Of a DNA stretch of 64,000 nt, positions 49,574-57,786 are shown piece after piece; positions within the stretch are counted from its first letter, which is position 1, and each line of letters opens with the position of its first letter. The notes below the pieces were generated by a model. The model had not been told where the DNA came from. It made no database searches and was given only the letters and a program-made list of their open reading frames with translations. Both the position numbers and the translations under genes were made by a program. The DNA is from Muriiphilus sp048268845 (lineage in GTDB: Bacteria; Pseudomonadota; Alphaproteobacteria; Rhodobacterales; Rhodobacteraceae): positions 45,223-109,222 of the forward strand of contig JBLWUQ010000010.1 in the NCBI GenBank assembly GCA_048268845.1, in the 5' to 3' direction.

Positions 49574-50946
49574 CGTCTTGCGGGCCCCTTCCTCTTGGCG
49601 GTCTTGGCTTTCCCGCCACTGCGCTTGCCGCGCAGCTGGGATTTCTCGATCAGACCTTCATATTGATAGGCCAGCAGATGCGACTGGACCTGATTGATCG
49701 TGTCCATCGTCACCGACACCACGATCAGCACCGACGTGCCGCCGAAATAGAACGGGATCGCGAACTGCGAGCGCAGGATCTCGGGCAGCAGGCAGACCGC
49801 CGCCAGATAGGCCGATCCGAGCACGAGGATGCGCGTCAGGACATAATCGAGGTAGTCCTGCGTCTTCTTGCCGGGCCGGATGCCGGGGACGAAGCCGTTC
49901 TGGTTCTTCAGGTTGTCGGCAACCTCGTCGGTCTTGAACGACACTTCGCGAGTGTAGAAGAACGTGAAGAACACGATCATCAGCGCGTAGAACAGCAGAT
50001 AAAGCGGCTGGCCGGGCCCGAAATAGGCCATGATCGTCGACATCACCGGCCCGCTCGTGCCGCTGTTGAAGGTCGAGATCGTGGTCGGCAGGAGCAGCAG
50101 CGCCGAGGCGAAGATCGCCGGGATCACGCCCGCGGGGTTGACCTTGATCGGCAGGTGGCTCGAGCCGCCGTCATAGACCTTCATGCCGACCTGACGACGC
50201 GGATACTGGATATGGATCTTGCGCAGCGCGCGCTCCATGAACACGACAAAGCCGATCACGGCCGCGACCATCACGATCACGCCGATGATCACCGCCGGGC
50301 TGACCGCGCCGGAGCGGCCCTGGCTGAGGAACTGCGCCGCAGCGGCCGGGATTTCGGCGACGATGCCGACGAAGATGATCAGCGAAATGCCGTTGCCGAT
50401 GCCGCGCGCGGTGATCTGTTCACCGATCCACATCAGGAACATCGTGCCACCGACCAGCGTGATCACCGCCGAGGCGATGAAGAACAGGCCGGGCGTGGTG
50501 ACAAGATCGCCGGCCTGAAGGCTGTTGGCCAGCGCGAAGGCCTGCCCGGTCGCCAGAAGAACCGTCCCGTAGCGGGTATACTGGTTCATCTTCTTGCGGC
50601 CGGCCTCGCCCTCTTTCTTGAGCTGCTTCAATGGCTCCCACATCGACCCCAGAAGCTGCACGATGATCGAGGCCGAGATGTAGGGCATGATCCCCAGCGC
50701 GAAGACGCCCATCCGCCCCAGCGCGCCGCCGGTGAACATCGACAGGATGCCGCCGATGCCCGAGGCCGCCTGCTCCATGAACTCCTTCAACGCGCCGGCG
50801 TCGATGCCCGGAACCGGGATATAGGTGCCCAGCCGGTAGATCATCAGAAGCCCGATGGTGAAGAAGATGCGCTGGCGCAGTTCGGTCGCCTTGCCGAGCG
50901 CACCCCACGAAAGGTTCGCCGCCATTTGTTCCGCTGCAGATGCCAT
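49570..50946 (-). CDS. secY: Protein translocase subunit SecY
   Basis: 458 residues, ten membrane helices. Conserved blocks: YRLGTYIPVPGIDAGALKEF, SMFTGGALGRMGVFALGIMP, YISASIIVQLL and the loop region RQVGMKVYDGGSSHLPIKVN. It forms the protein-conducting channel. The C-terminal tail is Lys/Arg-rich. It lies between rplO and adk. Confidence 0.98.
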   Translation of the reverse strand: MASAAEQMAANLSWGALGKATELRQRIFFTIGLLMIYRLGTYIPVPGIDAGALKEFMEQAASGIGGILSMFTGGALGRMGVFALGIMPYISASIIVQLLGSMWEPLKQLKKEGEAGRKKMNQYTRYGTVLLATGQAFALANSLQAGDLVTTPGLFFIASAVITLVGGTMFLMWIGEQITARGIGNGISLIIFVGIVAEIPAAAAQFLSQGRSGAVSPAVIIGVIVMVAAVIGFVVFMERALRKIHIQYPRRQVGMKVYDGGSSHLPIKVNPAGVIPAIFASALLLLPTTISTFNSGTSGPVMSTIMAYFGPGQPLYLLFYALMIVFFTFFYTREVSFKTDEVADNLKNQNGFVPGIRPGKKTQDYLDYVLTRILVLGSAYLAAVCLLPEILRSQFAIPFYFGGTSVLIVVSVTMDTINQVQSHLLAYQYEGLIEKSQLRGKRSGGKAKTAKRKGPARR

Positions 50947-51050
50947 AAAGGCCCCCTGTCATGACAAAACGCCGCCGGGCCCATCCCCGGCCCCGGCGGC
51001 GTTGGAATTCTCGTGGCTATCTAAGGGGCGTTGCGGCCCCTCGCAACCGC

Positions 51051-51521
51051 TTACTCAGCCGCCGGGGTCGCGACGGTAAGCGAACCGCCGGCCTTTTCAA
51101 CCGCCTCGATCGCCGCCTTCGACGCGCCGGTGACGGTGAGCTTGAGCTTGGCGGTCAGGTCGCCCTTGCCGAGAACACGAACGCCGTCGAGCTTGCGCCG
51201 GATCACGCCTGCCTCGAGCAGCGCATCCTCGGTGATCTCGCCCTTGGCGTCGAGCTTCTTGGCGTCGATGAATGTCTGGATGATGCCGAGGTTCACCACG
51301 GCAAAGCGCTTGCGGTTCGGCTTGTTGAAGCCGCGCTTGGGCAGACGCATGTAGAGCGGCATCTGGCCGCCCTCGTAGCCCTTGATCGCCACGCCCGAAC
51401 GGGACTTCTGACCCTTGATGCCGCGCCCGCCGGTCTTGCCGGTGCCGGAACCGGCACCGCGGCCAACGCGCTTGCGCTTCTTGGTTGCACCGGGATTGTC
51501 CCGGAGTTCATTGAGTTTCAT
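51051..51521 (-). CDS. rplO: 50S ribosomal protein L15
   Basis: 156 residues from ATG 51521 (MKLNELRDNPGATKKRKRVG). The Gly/Arg-rich extension GRGAGSGTGKTGGRGIKGQK is the L15 hallmark. It opens a new unit (rplO-secY-adk) because a non-ribosomal gene and a candidate promoter separate it from rpmD. Confidence 0.97.
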   Translation of the reverse strand: MKLNELRDNPGATKKRKRVGRGAGSGTGKTGGRGIKGQKSRSGVAIKGYEGGQMPLYMRLPKRGFNKPNRKRFAVVNLGIIQTFIDAKKLDAKGEITEDALLEAGVIRRKLDGVRVLGKGDLTAKLKLTVTGASKAAIEAVEKAGGSLTVATPAAE

Positions 51522-51616
51522 GTCGCTTCTCCTGTGCCGGATGCGGCCCCCAGCGACGGGAGCGGCCGACCACGGCGTTTCTTGGTTGAGTCGCAGCCCC
51601 AAAGGGCCACCGGGGG

Positions 51617-51645
51617 CGTATACGCGTGTGCGGCTTGGGGATCAA
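51617..51645 (-). promoter_or_regulatory. Candidate promoter of rplO-secY-adk
   Basis: TTGATC (51645-51640) and TATACG (51622-51617) on the - strand, 17 bases apart, about 100 bases before rplO and directly upstream of the divergent inserted gene. Confidence 0.65.
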
Positions 51646-51655
51646 GAGGGGTGGG

Positions 51656-52402
51656 ATGGTTGGGGTGCGCGAACCGGATCGCGCAGATATGGTAGTAAAC
51701 AGCCAAAACCTTGCAATGCACGCCGCACTAGCTGACATTGAGCAGATGGACAATTCGCGCACCTATGCATTGGGCTTCGTCAATTTCGCGCGAAGCTATC
51801 TCCAGACAGCGCAGTGCGCTATCCGGCAAGTAGAAGCCGGCAATCTGAAGATCACTTATGATGCCCCGTTGTTCGCATTATTGGCGCATTCATTGGAGCT
51901 TAACTTGAAAGCGTCTTTGCTTCTGCTGGGGAAACCACAGAACGAAGTTCGCAGTTATGAACACCGGATCTTGCACCTCTTTGACTCTGCTCAAGAAATT
52001 GAGAACGAGACAGTATCAATCACCGCTCTAGAGAAGACCGTGCGTGCGCGTTGGAAGTCCTACCTCAGGAGTTCGCGTGACGACTACAGGCGTAGAATAT
52101 CCACTTGGGTTGGGTCAGAGGAAGAGTCGGTTCTGGAAGAGTTCGGTGTTTTCTCCAATGAAACCATCGGCAACGAATTGCCAAAACTGCGGGAACAAAT
52201 AGATTGGTTACATAGGCGGCACTCAAGAGATGGCAGCCAGTTCAGGTACCTCAAGAAAGGTTTTTATCAGAGCAAGGTGATTACCGCTTTCGGGCTACAT
52301 GAAGACGTGCAATTGCGCACTTTGGAATGGGCCTGCGAGGAACTAGGTGAGATGCTCGCCAACCATTTATTCCCGAACCGAATACGCCCCGGCCATCTCT
52401 GA
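51656..52402 (+). CDS. Hypothetical protein inserted between rpmD and rplO
   Basis: 248 residues from ATG 51656 (AGAGGGG upstream); ATG 51689 is a reasonable alternative. It is soluble and mostly helical, with a hydrophobic helix LFALLAHSLELNLKASLLLL flanked by polar helices, a pattern reminiscent of HEPN-type domains, but a canonical R-x4-6-H motif is not evident. No function is claimed. Its base composition is visibly lower in GC than the surrounding ribosomal genes and codon use differs, suggesting transfer. It lies antisense to the ribosomal cluster and ends at its own hairpin. Confidence 0.6.
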   Translation: MVGVREPDRADMVVNSQNLAMHAALADIEQMDNSRTYALGFVNFARSYLQTAQCAIRQVEAGNLKITYDAPLFALLAHSLELNLKASLLLLGKPQNEVRSYEHRILHLFDSAQEIENETVSITALEKTVRARWKSYLRSSRDDYRRRISTWVGSEEESVLEEFGVFSNETIGNELPKLREQIDWLHRRHSRDGSQFRYLKKGFYQSKVITAFGLHEDVQLRTLEWACEELGEMLANHLFPNRIRPGHL

Positions 52403-52412
52403 CCGGGGCGTT
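52385..52412 (+). terminator. Hairpin terminator of the inserted gene
   Basis: CGCCCCGG / CCGGGGCG, an 8-bp stem with a 10-base loop, followed by TTTC. The stop codon of the inserted gene lies in the loop. The U-tract is short, so efficiency is uncertain. Confidence 0.6.
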
Positions 52413-52428
52413 TCAATCTCTCGCGGGT

Positions 52429-52473
52429 GGCGGGGTGGAACCCCGCCCTACGTTGGCCGGGCTTCAGCCCGGC
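52429..52473. repeat. GTAGGG-type palindromic repeat, copy near rpmD
   Basis: Two palindromes: GGCGGGGT-GGA-ACCCCGCC followed by CTACG (52429-52452), and GCCGGGCT-TC-AGCCCGGC (52456-52473). Read on the - strand, the first is CGTAGGGCGGGGT..., identical in core to the copy at 61763-61785. It lies between the inserted gene and rpmD. Confidence 0.7.
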
Positions 52474-52479
52474 ATCGCC

Positions 52480-52668
52480 CTAGCCGCGCTCTTCGATGAT
52501 CTCCACCAGATGCGGGATCTTGTTGACCATGCCGCGCACGGCGGGGGTGTCTTCAAGTTCGCGCGTCTTGTGCATCTTGTTGAGGCCAAGCCCGATCAGC
52601 GTCTTGCGCTGTTTTTCCGGGCGGCGGATCGGGGAACCGATCTGTTTGACTACGATGGTTTTCGCCAT
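52480..52668 (-). CDS. rpmD: 50S ribosomal protein L30
   Basis: 62 residues, MAKTIVVKQIGSPIRRPEKQ at the start and the LGLNKMHKTRELEDTPAVRG core of L30. It follows rpsE by 12 bases. Palindromic repeats begin within 10 bases after its stop. Confidence 0.97.
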   Translation of the reverse strand: MAKTIVVKQIGSPIRRPEKQRKTLIGLGLNKMHKTRELEDTPAVRGMVNKIPHLVEIIEERG

Positions 52669-52680
52669 TGGTCCGTCTCC

Positions 52681-53259
52681 TTACGCTTCTTCCGCCACCT
52701 GGCTCGACTCGGCCGGGGCCTCGTCGCGCTGGGGCAGGATGTCGGCGACTTTCTTGCCACGACGCTGTGCGACCGAACGCGGCGACGACTGCAGCTTGAG
52801 GCCGTCGAGCGTCGCGCGGATCATGTTGTAGGGGTTCTGCGACCCGATCGACTTGGCGACCACGTCCTGAACGCCCAGCATCTCGAACACGGCGCGCATC
52901 GGACCGCCGGCGATGATGCCGGTGCCCTGCGGTGCGGTGCGCATGAACACGCGACCGGCGCCGTGGCGGCCCGCGACGTCGTGGTGCAGCGTGCGACCCT
53001 CGCGCAGCGGAACGCGCATCATCTGGCGCTTGGCCTGTTCGGTGGCCTTGCGAATGGCCTCGGGGACCTCTTTCGCCTTGCCCTTGCCAAAGCCGACGCG
53101 GCCCTTCTGATCGCCCACGACCACGAGTGCCGCAAAACCGAAGCGCTTGCCGCCCTTCACCGTCTTGGAGACCCGGTTGATCGCCACGAGGCGATCGGCG
53201 AATTCCGGTGTTTCTTCACGTTCGCGACGGTTGCCACGACGATTGTCACGTTCTGCCAT
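52681..53259 (-). CDS. rpsE: 30S ribosomal protein S5
   Basis: 192 residues. Conserved S5 blocks: VKGGKRFGFAALVVVGDQKG, VGFGKGKAKEVPEAIRKA and GPMRAVFEMLGVQDVVAKS. The acidic C-terminal extension is typical of alphaproteobacteria. A 166-base gap with GC hairpins separates it from rplR. Confidence 0.98.
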   Translation of the reverse strand: MAERDNRRGNRREREETPEFADRLVAINRVSKTVKGGKRFGFAALVVVGDQKGRVGFGKGKAKEVPEAIRKATEQAKRQMMRVPLREGRTLHHDVAGRHGAGRVFMRTAPQGTGIIAGGPMRAVFEMLGVQDVVAKSIGSQNPYNMIRATLDGLKLQSSPRSVAQRRGKKVADILPQRDEAPAESSQVAEEA

Positions 53260-53425
53260 GCGGCATTCCTTTCATGGTGGCGCGCTCGGGCGCCGAATTT
53301 CCTCAATCCTGGTGGGCCGGAACGGCCCCCGGATCATCGGGGCGGCGCGAACGCCACCCGCATGTTCATTCATTCCGCAACTTGCGCCGGAAACCGGACC
53401 CCTTTTCAGGGGTTGCGGCTTCGCC

Positions 53426-53785
53426 TTAGAACTTCAGACCACCTTCACGCGCGGCGTCGGCCAGAGCCTTCACCTTGCCATGGAACAGAAAGCCGCCACG
53501 GTCGAAGTAGCATTCCTCGACGTTCGCCTTCCTGGCACGTTCGGCCAGCGCGGCGCCCACCTTGGCGGCGACCTCCACGTTGTTCTTGCCGACCACGCCA
53601 AGGTCTTTCTCGAGCGACGATGCTGCGGCGATCGTCACGCCGTTCACGTCGTCGATCAGCTGTGCGCTGATGTTCTTCGACGAACGGTGCACCGAAAGCC
53701 GGAGCCTGCCGGCGTTGGTCTTGCGAAGCTTGTTCCGAACGCGCATGCGGCGTTTCAGAAACAGTTGTCGTTTGCTGTTTGCCAT
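53426..53785 (-). CDS. rplR: 50S ribosomal protein L18
   Basis: 119 residues from ATG 53785 (MANSKRQLFLKRRMRVRNKL). Core LSVHRSSKNISAQLIDD and the ending FDRGGFLFHGKVKALADAAR are those of L18, which binds 5S rRNA. It follows rplF by 11 bases. Confidence 0.97.
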   Translation of the reverse strand: MANSKRQLFLKRRMRVRNKLRKTNAGRLRLSVHRSSKNISAQLIDDVNGVTIAAASSLEKDLGVVGKNNVEVAAKVGAALAERARKANVEECYFDRGGFLFHGKVKALADAAREGGLKF

Positions 53786-53796
53786 TCTCGCGTTCC

Positions 53797-54330
53797 TTAC
53801 TTTTTCTTGCCGCCCTTGCGGAAGATATACTCGTCTTTGTATTTGATGCCCTTGCCCTTGTAGGGCTCGGGGGCACGCCATTCGCGGATGTTGGCCGCGA
53901 CCTGGCCGACGATCTGCAGATCGATACCTTCGATGGTGATCTCGGTCGGTTTCGCCGACGTCACGGTCACGCCCTCGGGAACCTCGAAGTTCACGTCGTG
54001 CGAATAGCCGAGATTGAGCTTGAGCACGTTGCCCTGCATCTGGGCGCGATAGCCGACGCCCGAGATTTCCAGCTCTTTCTTGAAGCCGTCGCTGACGCCG
54101 GTCACAAGGTTCTGCACCATCGAGCGGCTCATGCCCCACTGCTGGCGCGCGCGCTTGGACTTGCCACGCGGTTCGATCGAGATGGCGGTTTCACCAATCT
54201 TGAACGACACGTCGTCGGTGCCCGTGAAGCTGCGGGTGCCTTTCGGCCCCTTGACTTCGATGGTCTGGCCCGAAACCGACGCGCTGACGCCCGACGGAAG
54301 CTCGACCGGTTTTTTTCCAATACGAGACAT
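53797..54330 (-). CDS. rplF: 50S ribosomal protein L6
   Basis: 177 residues from ATG 54330 (MSRIGKKPVELPSG). Two repeated alpha/beta domains; the signature EPYKGKGIKYKDEYIFRK is near the C-terminus. It lies between rpsH and rplR. Confidence 0.98.
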   Translation of the reverse strand: MSRIGKKPVELPSGVSASVSGQTIEVKGPKGTRSFTGTDDVSFKIGETAISIEPRGKSKRARQQWGMSRSMVQNLVTGVSDGFKKELEISGVGYRAQMQGNVLKLNLGYSHDVNFEVPEGVTVTSAKPTEITIEGIDLQIVGQVAANIREWRAPEPYKGKGIKYKDEYIFRKGGKKK

Positions 54331-54341
54331 TGCGGACCCCT

Positions 54342-54734
54342 TCAGAAGACCGTGCAAATCACTTCGCCGCCAACATTGGCCGCGCGAGCGTTTGCATCAG
54401 ACATGACGCCTTTCGGCGTCGATACAATCGAGACACCAAGGCCCTGACGGACCTGCGGGATCTCACGGGCACCCATGTAGACGCGACGACCAGGGGTCGA
54501 GACCCGTCTGATTTCGCGAATGACCGGGGTGCCATCATAGTATTTCAGGCTGATCTCGAGCGTCGGGTGACCGCGCTCGTCCTTGCCGTTCTCATAACCG
54601 CGGATGTAGCCCTCGGACTGCAGCACGTCGAGCACCCAGGCGCGCAGCTTGGAAGCCGGCGTCGAGACAGTGGACTTGCCGCGCATCTGGGAGTTACGGA
54701 TGCGGGTGAGCATATCGCCGATAGGATCGTTCAT
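54342..54734 (-). CDS. rpsH: 30S ribosomal protein S8
   Basis: 130 residues, MNDPIGDMLTRIRNSQMRGK at the start and VSTPKGVMSDANARAANVGG near the end. S8 binds 16S rRNA and, in many bacteria, represses the spc operon by binding its mRNA. It is followed by rplF after 11 bases. Confidence 0.98.
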   Translation of the reverse strand: MNDPIGDMLTRIRNSQMRGKSTVSTPASKLRAWVLDVLQSEGYIRGYENGKDERGHPTLEISLKYYDGTPVIREIRRVSTPGRRVYMGAREIPQVRQGLGVSIVSTPKGVMSDANARAANVGGEVICTVF

Positions 54735-54746
54735 ATCATGCTCTCC

Positions 54747-55052
54747 TTACCAGCTCGATTTCACGAGGCCGGGAATCTGGCCTTCAGAGCCAAGATCGCG
54801 CAGTGCGATCCGGCTGACCTTCATCTTGCGATAATAGGCGTGCGGACGCCCGGTCAGCTGGCAGCGGTTATGCAGGCGGGTGGCCGAGCTGTTGCGCGGC
54901 AGTTTCGCCAGTTTCAGCGATGCCCGGAAACGCTCTTCCATCGGGCGTTCCTGGTCGTTGATGATCACTTTCAGCGCGGCGCGGCGGGCAGCATACTGGT
55001 CGACCAGTTTCTGACGCTTGACCTCGCGGGCGATCATGGATTTTTTAGCCAT
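54747..55052 (-). CDS. rpsN: 30S ribosomal protein S14 (zinc-independent form)
   Basis: 101 residues, the long form without the CxxC pairs of zinc-binding S14. MAKKSMIAREVKRQKLVDQY at the start and RCQLTGRPHAYYRKMKVSRI near the end. It lies between rplE and rpsH. Confidence 0.98.
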   Translation of the reverse strand: MAKKSMIAREVKRQKLVDQYAARRAALKVIINDQERPMEERFRASLKLAKLPRNSSATRLHNRCQLTGRPHAYYRKMKVSRIALRDLGSEGQIPGLVKSSW

Positions 55053-55072
55053 TGTTCAAATTCCTCCGAGGC

Positions 55073-55636
55073 TCAGCTGTTGAACGGCATGTTGAAATGC
55101 CGCAGCAGGGCCTTCGCTTCCGCGTCGGTCTGCGCCGTGGTGGTGATCACGATATCCATGCCCCAGACCTCATCGACCTTGTCGAAGTCGATTTCCGGAA
55201 ACACGATGTGTTCTTTCAGGCCCATGGCATAGTTGCCGCGGCCGTCGAAGCTGGTGCCGGGAACGCCGCGGAAGTCGCGGATCCGCGGCATCGCCACGGT
55301 GATCAGGCGGTCGAGGAATTCATACATCCGGTCGCCGCGCAGCGTCACCTTGGTGCCGAGCGGCATTTCTTCGCGGACGCGAAAACCGGCGATCGACTTC
55401 TTGGCCTTGGTGACGAGGGCTTTCTGACCGGCGATCTTGGTCAGGTCATCCTGCGCCGACTTGGCTTTCTTGGAGTCCTTCACCGCCTCGGAACCGCAGC
55501 CGATGTTCAGCACGATCTTGTCGAGGCGCGGGATCATCATGTCGTTCTTGTAGGAAAATTCTTCCTTCAAGGCCGGCTTGATGGTCTCGCGGTAGAGCGC
55601 CTTGAGACGCGGGGTATAGGTCGCAGCGTCGAGCAT
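55073..55636 (-). CDS. rplE: 50S ribosomal protein L5
   Basis: 187 residues. L5 blocks: MMIPRLDKIVLNIGCGSEAV, PLGTKVTLRGDRMYEFLDRL and FPEIDFDKVDEVWGMDI. It binds 5S rRNA and contacts the P-site tRNA. Its start overlaps the rplX stop by one base (TGATG). Confidence 0.98.
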   Translation of the reverse strand: MLDAATYTPRLKALYRETIKPALKEEFSYKNDMMIPRLDKIVLNIGCGSEAVKDSKKAKSAQDDLTKIAGQKALVTKAKKSIAGFRVREEMPLGTKVTLRGDRMYEFLDRLITVAMPRIRDFRGVPGTSFDGRGNYAMGLKEHIVFPEIDFDKVDEVWGMDIVITTTAQTDAEAKALLRHFNMPFNS

Positions 55637-55941
55637 CAGATCACGTCCCCCGTGGTCTTGGCAAAACGCACCTTCTTGTCGCCTTCCATCTTGAAGCCGA
55701 CGCGGGTCGCTTTGCCGTTCTTGTCCAGAAGCGCCAGGTTCGACAGGTCGATCGGCATCGCTTTCGGGATGCGGCCGCCCTGCGTGGTCTGCGATTGACG
55801 CTGGTGACGGATGGCGATGTTCACGCCGTCCACGATGGCCTTGCCTTCCTTGGGCATCACCTGGGTGATCTCACCCTGCTTGCCCTTGTCCTTGCCGGCC
55901 AGCACGACGATCTTGTCGCCTTTTTTGAGTTTCGCAGCCAT
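55636..55941 (-). CDS. rplX: 50S ribosomal protein L24
   Basis: 101 residues with the KOW motif KKGDKIVVLAGKDKGKQGEI near the N-terminus and DGVNIAIRHQRQSQTTQGGR following. It is an assembly initiator protein of the 50S. The start overlaps the rplN stop by one base. Confidence 0.98.
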   Translation of the reverse strand: MAAKLKKGDKIVVLAGKDKGKQGEITQVMPKEGKAIVDGVNIAIRHQRQSQTTQGGRIPKAMPIDLSNLALLDKNGKATRVGFKMEGDKKVRFAKTTGDVI

Positions 55942-56309
55942 CAGAGCACCTCCGGAGCCAGCGAGATGATCTTCATGAAATTCTTGGCGCGAAGCTCGCG
56001 AACCACCGGCCCGAAGATACGGGTGCCGATCGGCTCGTTGTTGTTGTTGAGGATCACGGCGGCGTTCCGGTCGAACCGGATCGCGGTGCCGTCTTCGCGA
56101 CGGACTTCCTTGGCGGTGCGCACGACGACGGCCTTGCGGACGTCGCCCTTCTTCACGCGGCCGCGCGGGATGGCTTCCTTCACCGAGACGACAATGATGT
56201 CGCCGACGGAGGCGTATCTACGCTTGGAACCACCCAGCACCTTGATGCACTGCACCCGGCGAGCGCCGGAGTTGTCAGCGACATCCAGGTTGGTCTGCAT
56301 CTGGATCAT
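55941..56309 (-). CDS. rplN: 50S ribosomal protein L14
   Basis: 122 residues, MIQMQTNLDVADNSGARRVQ at the start and the L14 signature KKGDVRKAVVVRTAKEVRRE. It is the first gene of the classical spc operon, 63 bases after rpsQ. Confidence 0.98.
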   Translation of the reverse strand: MIQMQTNLDVADNSGARRVQCIKVLGGSKRRYASVGDIIVVSVKEAIPRGRVKKGDVRKAVVVRTAKEVRREDGTAIRFDRNAAVILNNNNEPIGTRIFGPVVRELRAKNFMKIISLAPEVL

Positions 56310-56372
56310 GTGGTTTCTCCTGACCTGTGGGGTATCGACCCCACGGTTTCGATCAAACCGGGAAGTGGAGCC

Positions 56373-56603
56373 TTAGGAGGCGATCACTTCCCAGCGCTTG
56401 GTTTTCGACTTCGGCGCGCATTCCTGAATGCGCACGTTGTCACCGACCTTGAACGAGTCGTTCTCGTCGTGGGCCCGGTATTTCTTGGACTTCCGGATAA
56501 TCTTCTTCAGAACCGGGTGGCGGAAACGGCGCTCCACCGACACGGTCACGGTCTGGGCATTGGCGTCCGAGGTCACGGTGCCTTGCAGGATACGTTTGGG
56601 CAT
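56373..56603 (-). CDS. rpsQ: 30S ribosomal protein S17
   Basis: 76 residues, MPKRILQGTVTSDANAQTVT at the start with an OB-fold and the VERRFRHPVLKKIIRKSKKY core. It follows rpmC by 14 bases. Confidence 0.98.
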   Translation of the reverse strand: MPKRILQGTVTSDANAQTVTVSVERRFRHPVLKKIIRKSKKYRAHDENDSFKVGDNVRIQECAPKSKTKRWEVIAS

Positions 56604-56617
56604 CTCAGGCTCCTCTC

Positions 56618-56824
56618 TTACGCCTTGGCGGCCGCTTCAGCGGCCTTCTGGTTCAAAATCGTCTTCACGCGGGCCGCATCGCGGCGCACCTGGCGCACGC
56701 GGGCGGTGTTTTCGAGCGCGCCTGTGGCCTGCTGGAAGCGCAGGTTGAAGCTCTCTTTCTTGAGGTCGGACAGCTGCTCTTTCAGCTGATCCGGCGTCTT
56801 GTCACGCAGTTCCTTGGCGTTCAT
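56618..56824 (-). CDS. rpmC: 50S ribosomal protein L29
   Basis: 68 residues, a helical hairpin beginning MNAKELRDKTPDQLKEQLSD. It normally follows rplP directly, but here 958 bases and an opposite-strand oxygenase gene lie between. A candidate promoter upstream would restart transcription for rpmC onwards. Confidence 0.97.
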   Translation of the reverse strand: MNAKELRDKTPDQLKEQLSDLKKESFNLRFQQATGALENTARVRQVRRDAARVKTILNQKAAEAAAKA

Positions 56825-56915
56825 CGCCTTTTGTCCTTTCCAACATCACCAGACGGCCCCCAATATGATAATTCGGGGTCACCGCGAATCTGGTGGAGAT
56901 CGTGATGAAGGCTGC

Positions 56916-56944
56916 GCAATACATCGCAATGCCCGATTGCACAA
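56916..56944 (-). promoter_or_regulatory. Candidate promoter of the rpmC-rpsQ-spc unit
   Basis: On the - strand TTGTGC (56944-56939) and TATTGC (56921-56916) are 17 bases apart, about 90 bases before rpmC. Confidence 0.5.
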
Positions 56945-57011
56945 CCCCTTTCATGGGATTGCCGCCAGGCACCCCCTCGCCCTGCCCGCTCCGCTGCGTT
57001 ATGTAGGCGCC

Positions 57012-57632
57012 ATGGCCCGGATTTCATCCCTGTTCGTCACCCGCCTCTACCGCGCCCACCTGTCGGAGTTCGCGCCCTTGGTGGATGCGGTGGAACTTGA
57101 AGCCTCCTGCCTGTCGATCGCCGGGGACGACGAGGCCGGGCAGGACTGGTGCGAGGCGAACGGCTATCCCGGCTATACCTCCTATGCCTCGCTCGGCGAC
57201 CTGCCCTGGCGCTTCCCGATCTTCGCCGATCTGGTCAAGGCGCTCGACGCCCACGTCGCCGCCTTTGCCGAGGACCTGGCCTTCGATCTCGACGGGCGGG
57301 CGTTGGTGCTCGAGGATCTGTGGATCAACATCCTGCCCGAAGGCGGCACCCACGCCTCGCACATCCACCCGCATTCGGTGATCTCGGGCACGACCTATGT
57401 CGCGATGCCGAAAGGTGTCTCGGCGCTCAAACTCGAAGACCCCCGCTCAGCCCGGATGATGGCCGCACCGCCACGCAAGAAGGACGCGCGCGAGGACCTG
57501 CGGATGTTCGTCTATGTCGCGCCGGAAGTCGGCGAGGTGCTGCTCTGGGAAAGCTGGCTGCGCCACGAGGTGCCTATGAACATGGCCGAGGATGAGCGGG
57601 TGAGCGTGAGTTTCAACTATCGGTGGGAGTGA
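57012..57632 (+). CDS. TIGR02466-type putative 2OG-Fe(II) oxygenase, inserted between rplP and rpmC
   Basis: 206 residues from ATG 57012. The double-stranded beta-helix motifs of the 2-oxoglutarate/Fe(II) oxygenase superfamily are visible in the second half: HIHPHSVISGTTYVAMP with candidate metal His residues, then WLRHEVPMN and RVSVSFNYRW near the C-terminus, with the distal His and the 2OG-binding Arg. The substrate is unknown. It is on the + strand inside the ribosomal cluster, antisense to it, and ends at a strong bidirectional terminator. Confidence 0.8.
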   Translation: MARISSLFVTRLYRAHLSEFAPLVDAVELEASCLSIAGDDEAGQDWCEANGYPGYTSYASLGDLPWRFPIFADLVKALDAHVAAFAEDLAFDLDGRALVLEDLWINILPEGGTHASHIHPHSVISGTTYVAMPKGVSALKLEDPRSARMMAAPPRKKDAREDLRMFVYVAPEVGEVLLWESWLRHEVPMNMAEDERVSVSFNYRWE

Positions 57633-57678
57633 GGGGGCAACCTTCATCGCATCTCAGGCACCGATGCTCCCAAACGAA

Positions 57679-57706
57679 AACCCCCGGTGATCTCTCACCG
57701 GGGGTT
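57679..57706. terminator. Bidirectional terminator between the oxygenase gene and rplP
   Basis: Perfect 12-bp stem AACCCCCGGTGA / TCACCGGGGGTT with loop TCTC. A CTTTTTCTCT tract follows on the + strand and TTTTCGTTT on the - strand. It therefore ends the oxygenase transcript and also the rplB-rplP unit. Confidence 0.9.
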
Positions 57707-57722
57707 CTTTTTCTCTACCGGG

Positions 57723-57786
57723 GTGCGGCCCGCAGGTTTTCTTCGAAAACCCGCTACACCGCACGCGGCGGCATAGCCGCCCCTAC
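57723..57786. repeat. GTAGGG-type palindromic repeat overlapping the rplP stop codon
   Basis: Nested hairpins: outer GTGCGG/CCGCAC (57723-57728, 57759-57764), inner GGTTTTC-TTC-GAAAACC (57735-57751), then GGCGGC-ATA-GCCGCC (57767-57781) followed by CCTAC. On the - strand this last part reads GTAGGGGCGGC..., and its TAG is the stop codon of rplP. Confidence 0.65.
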
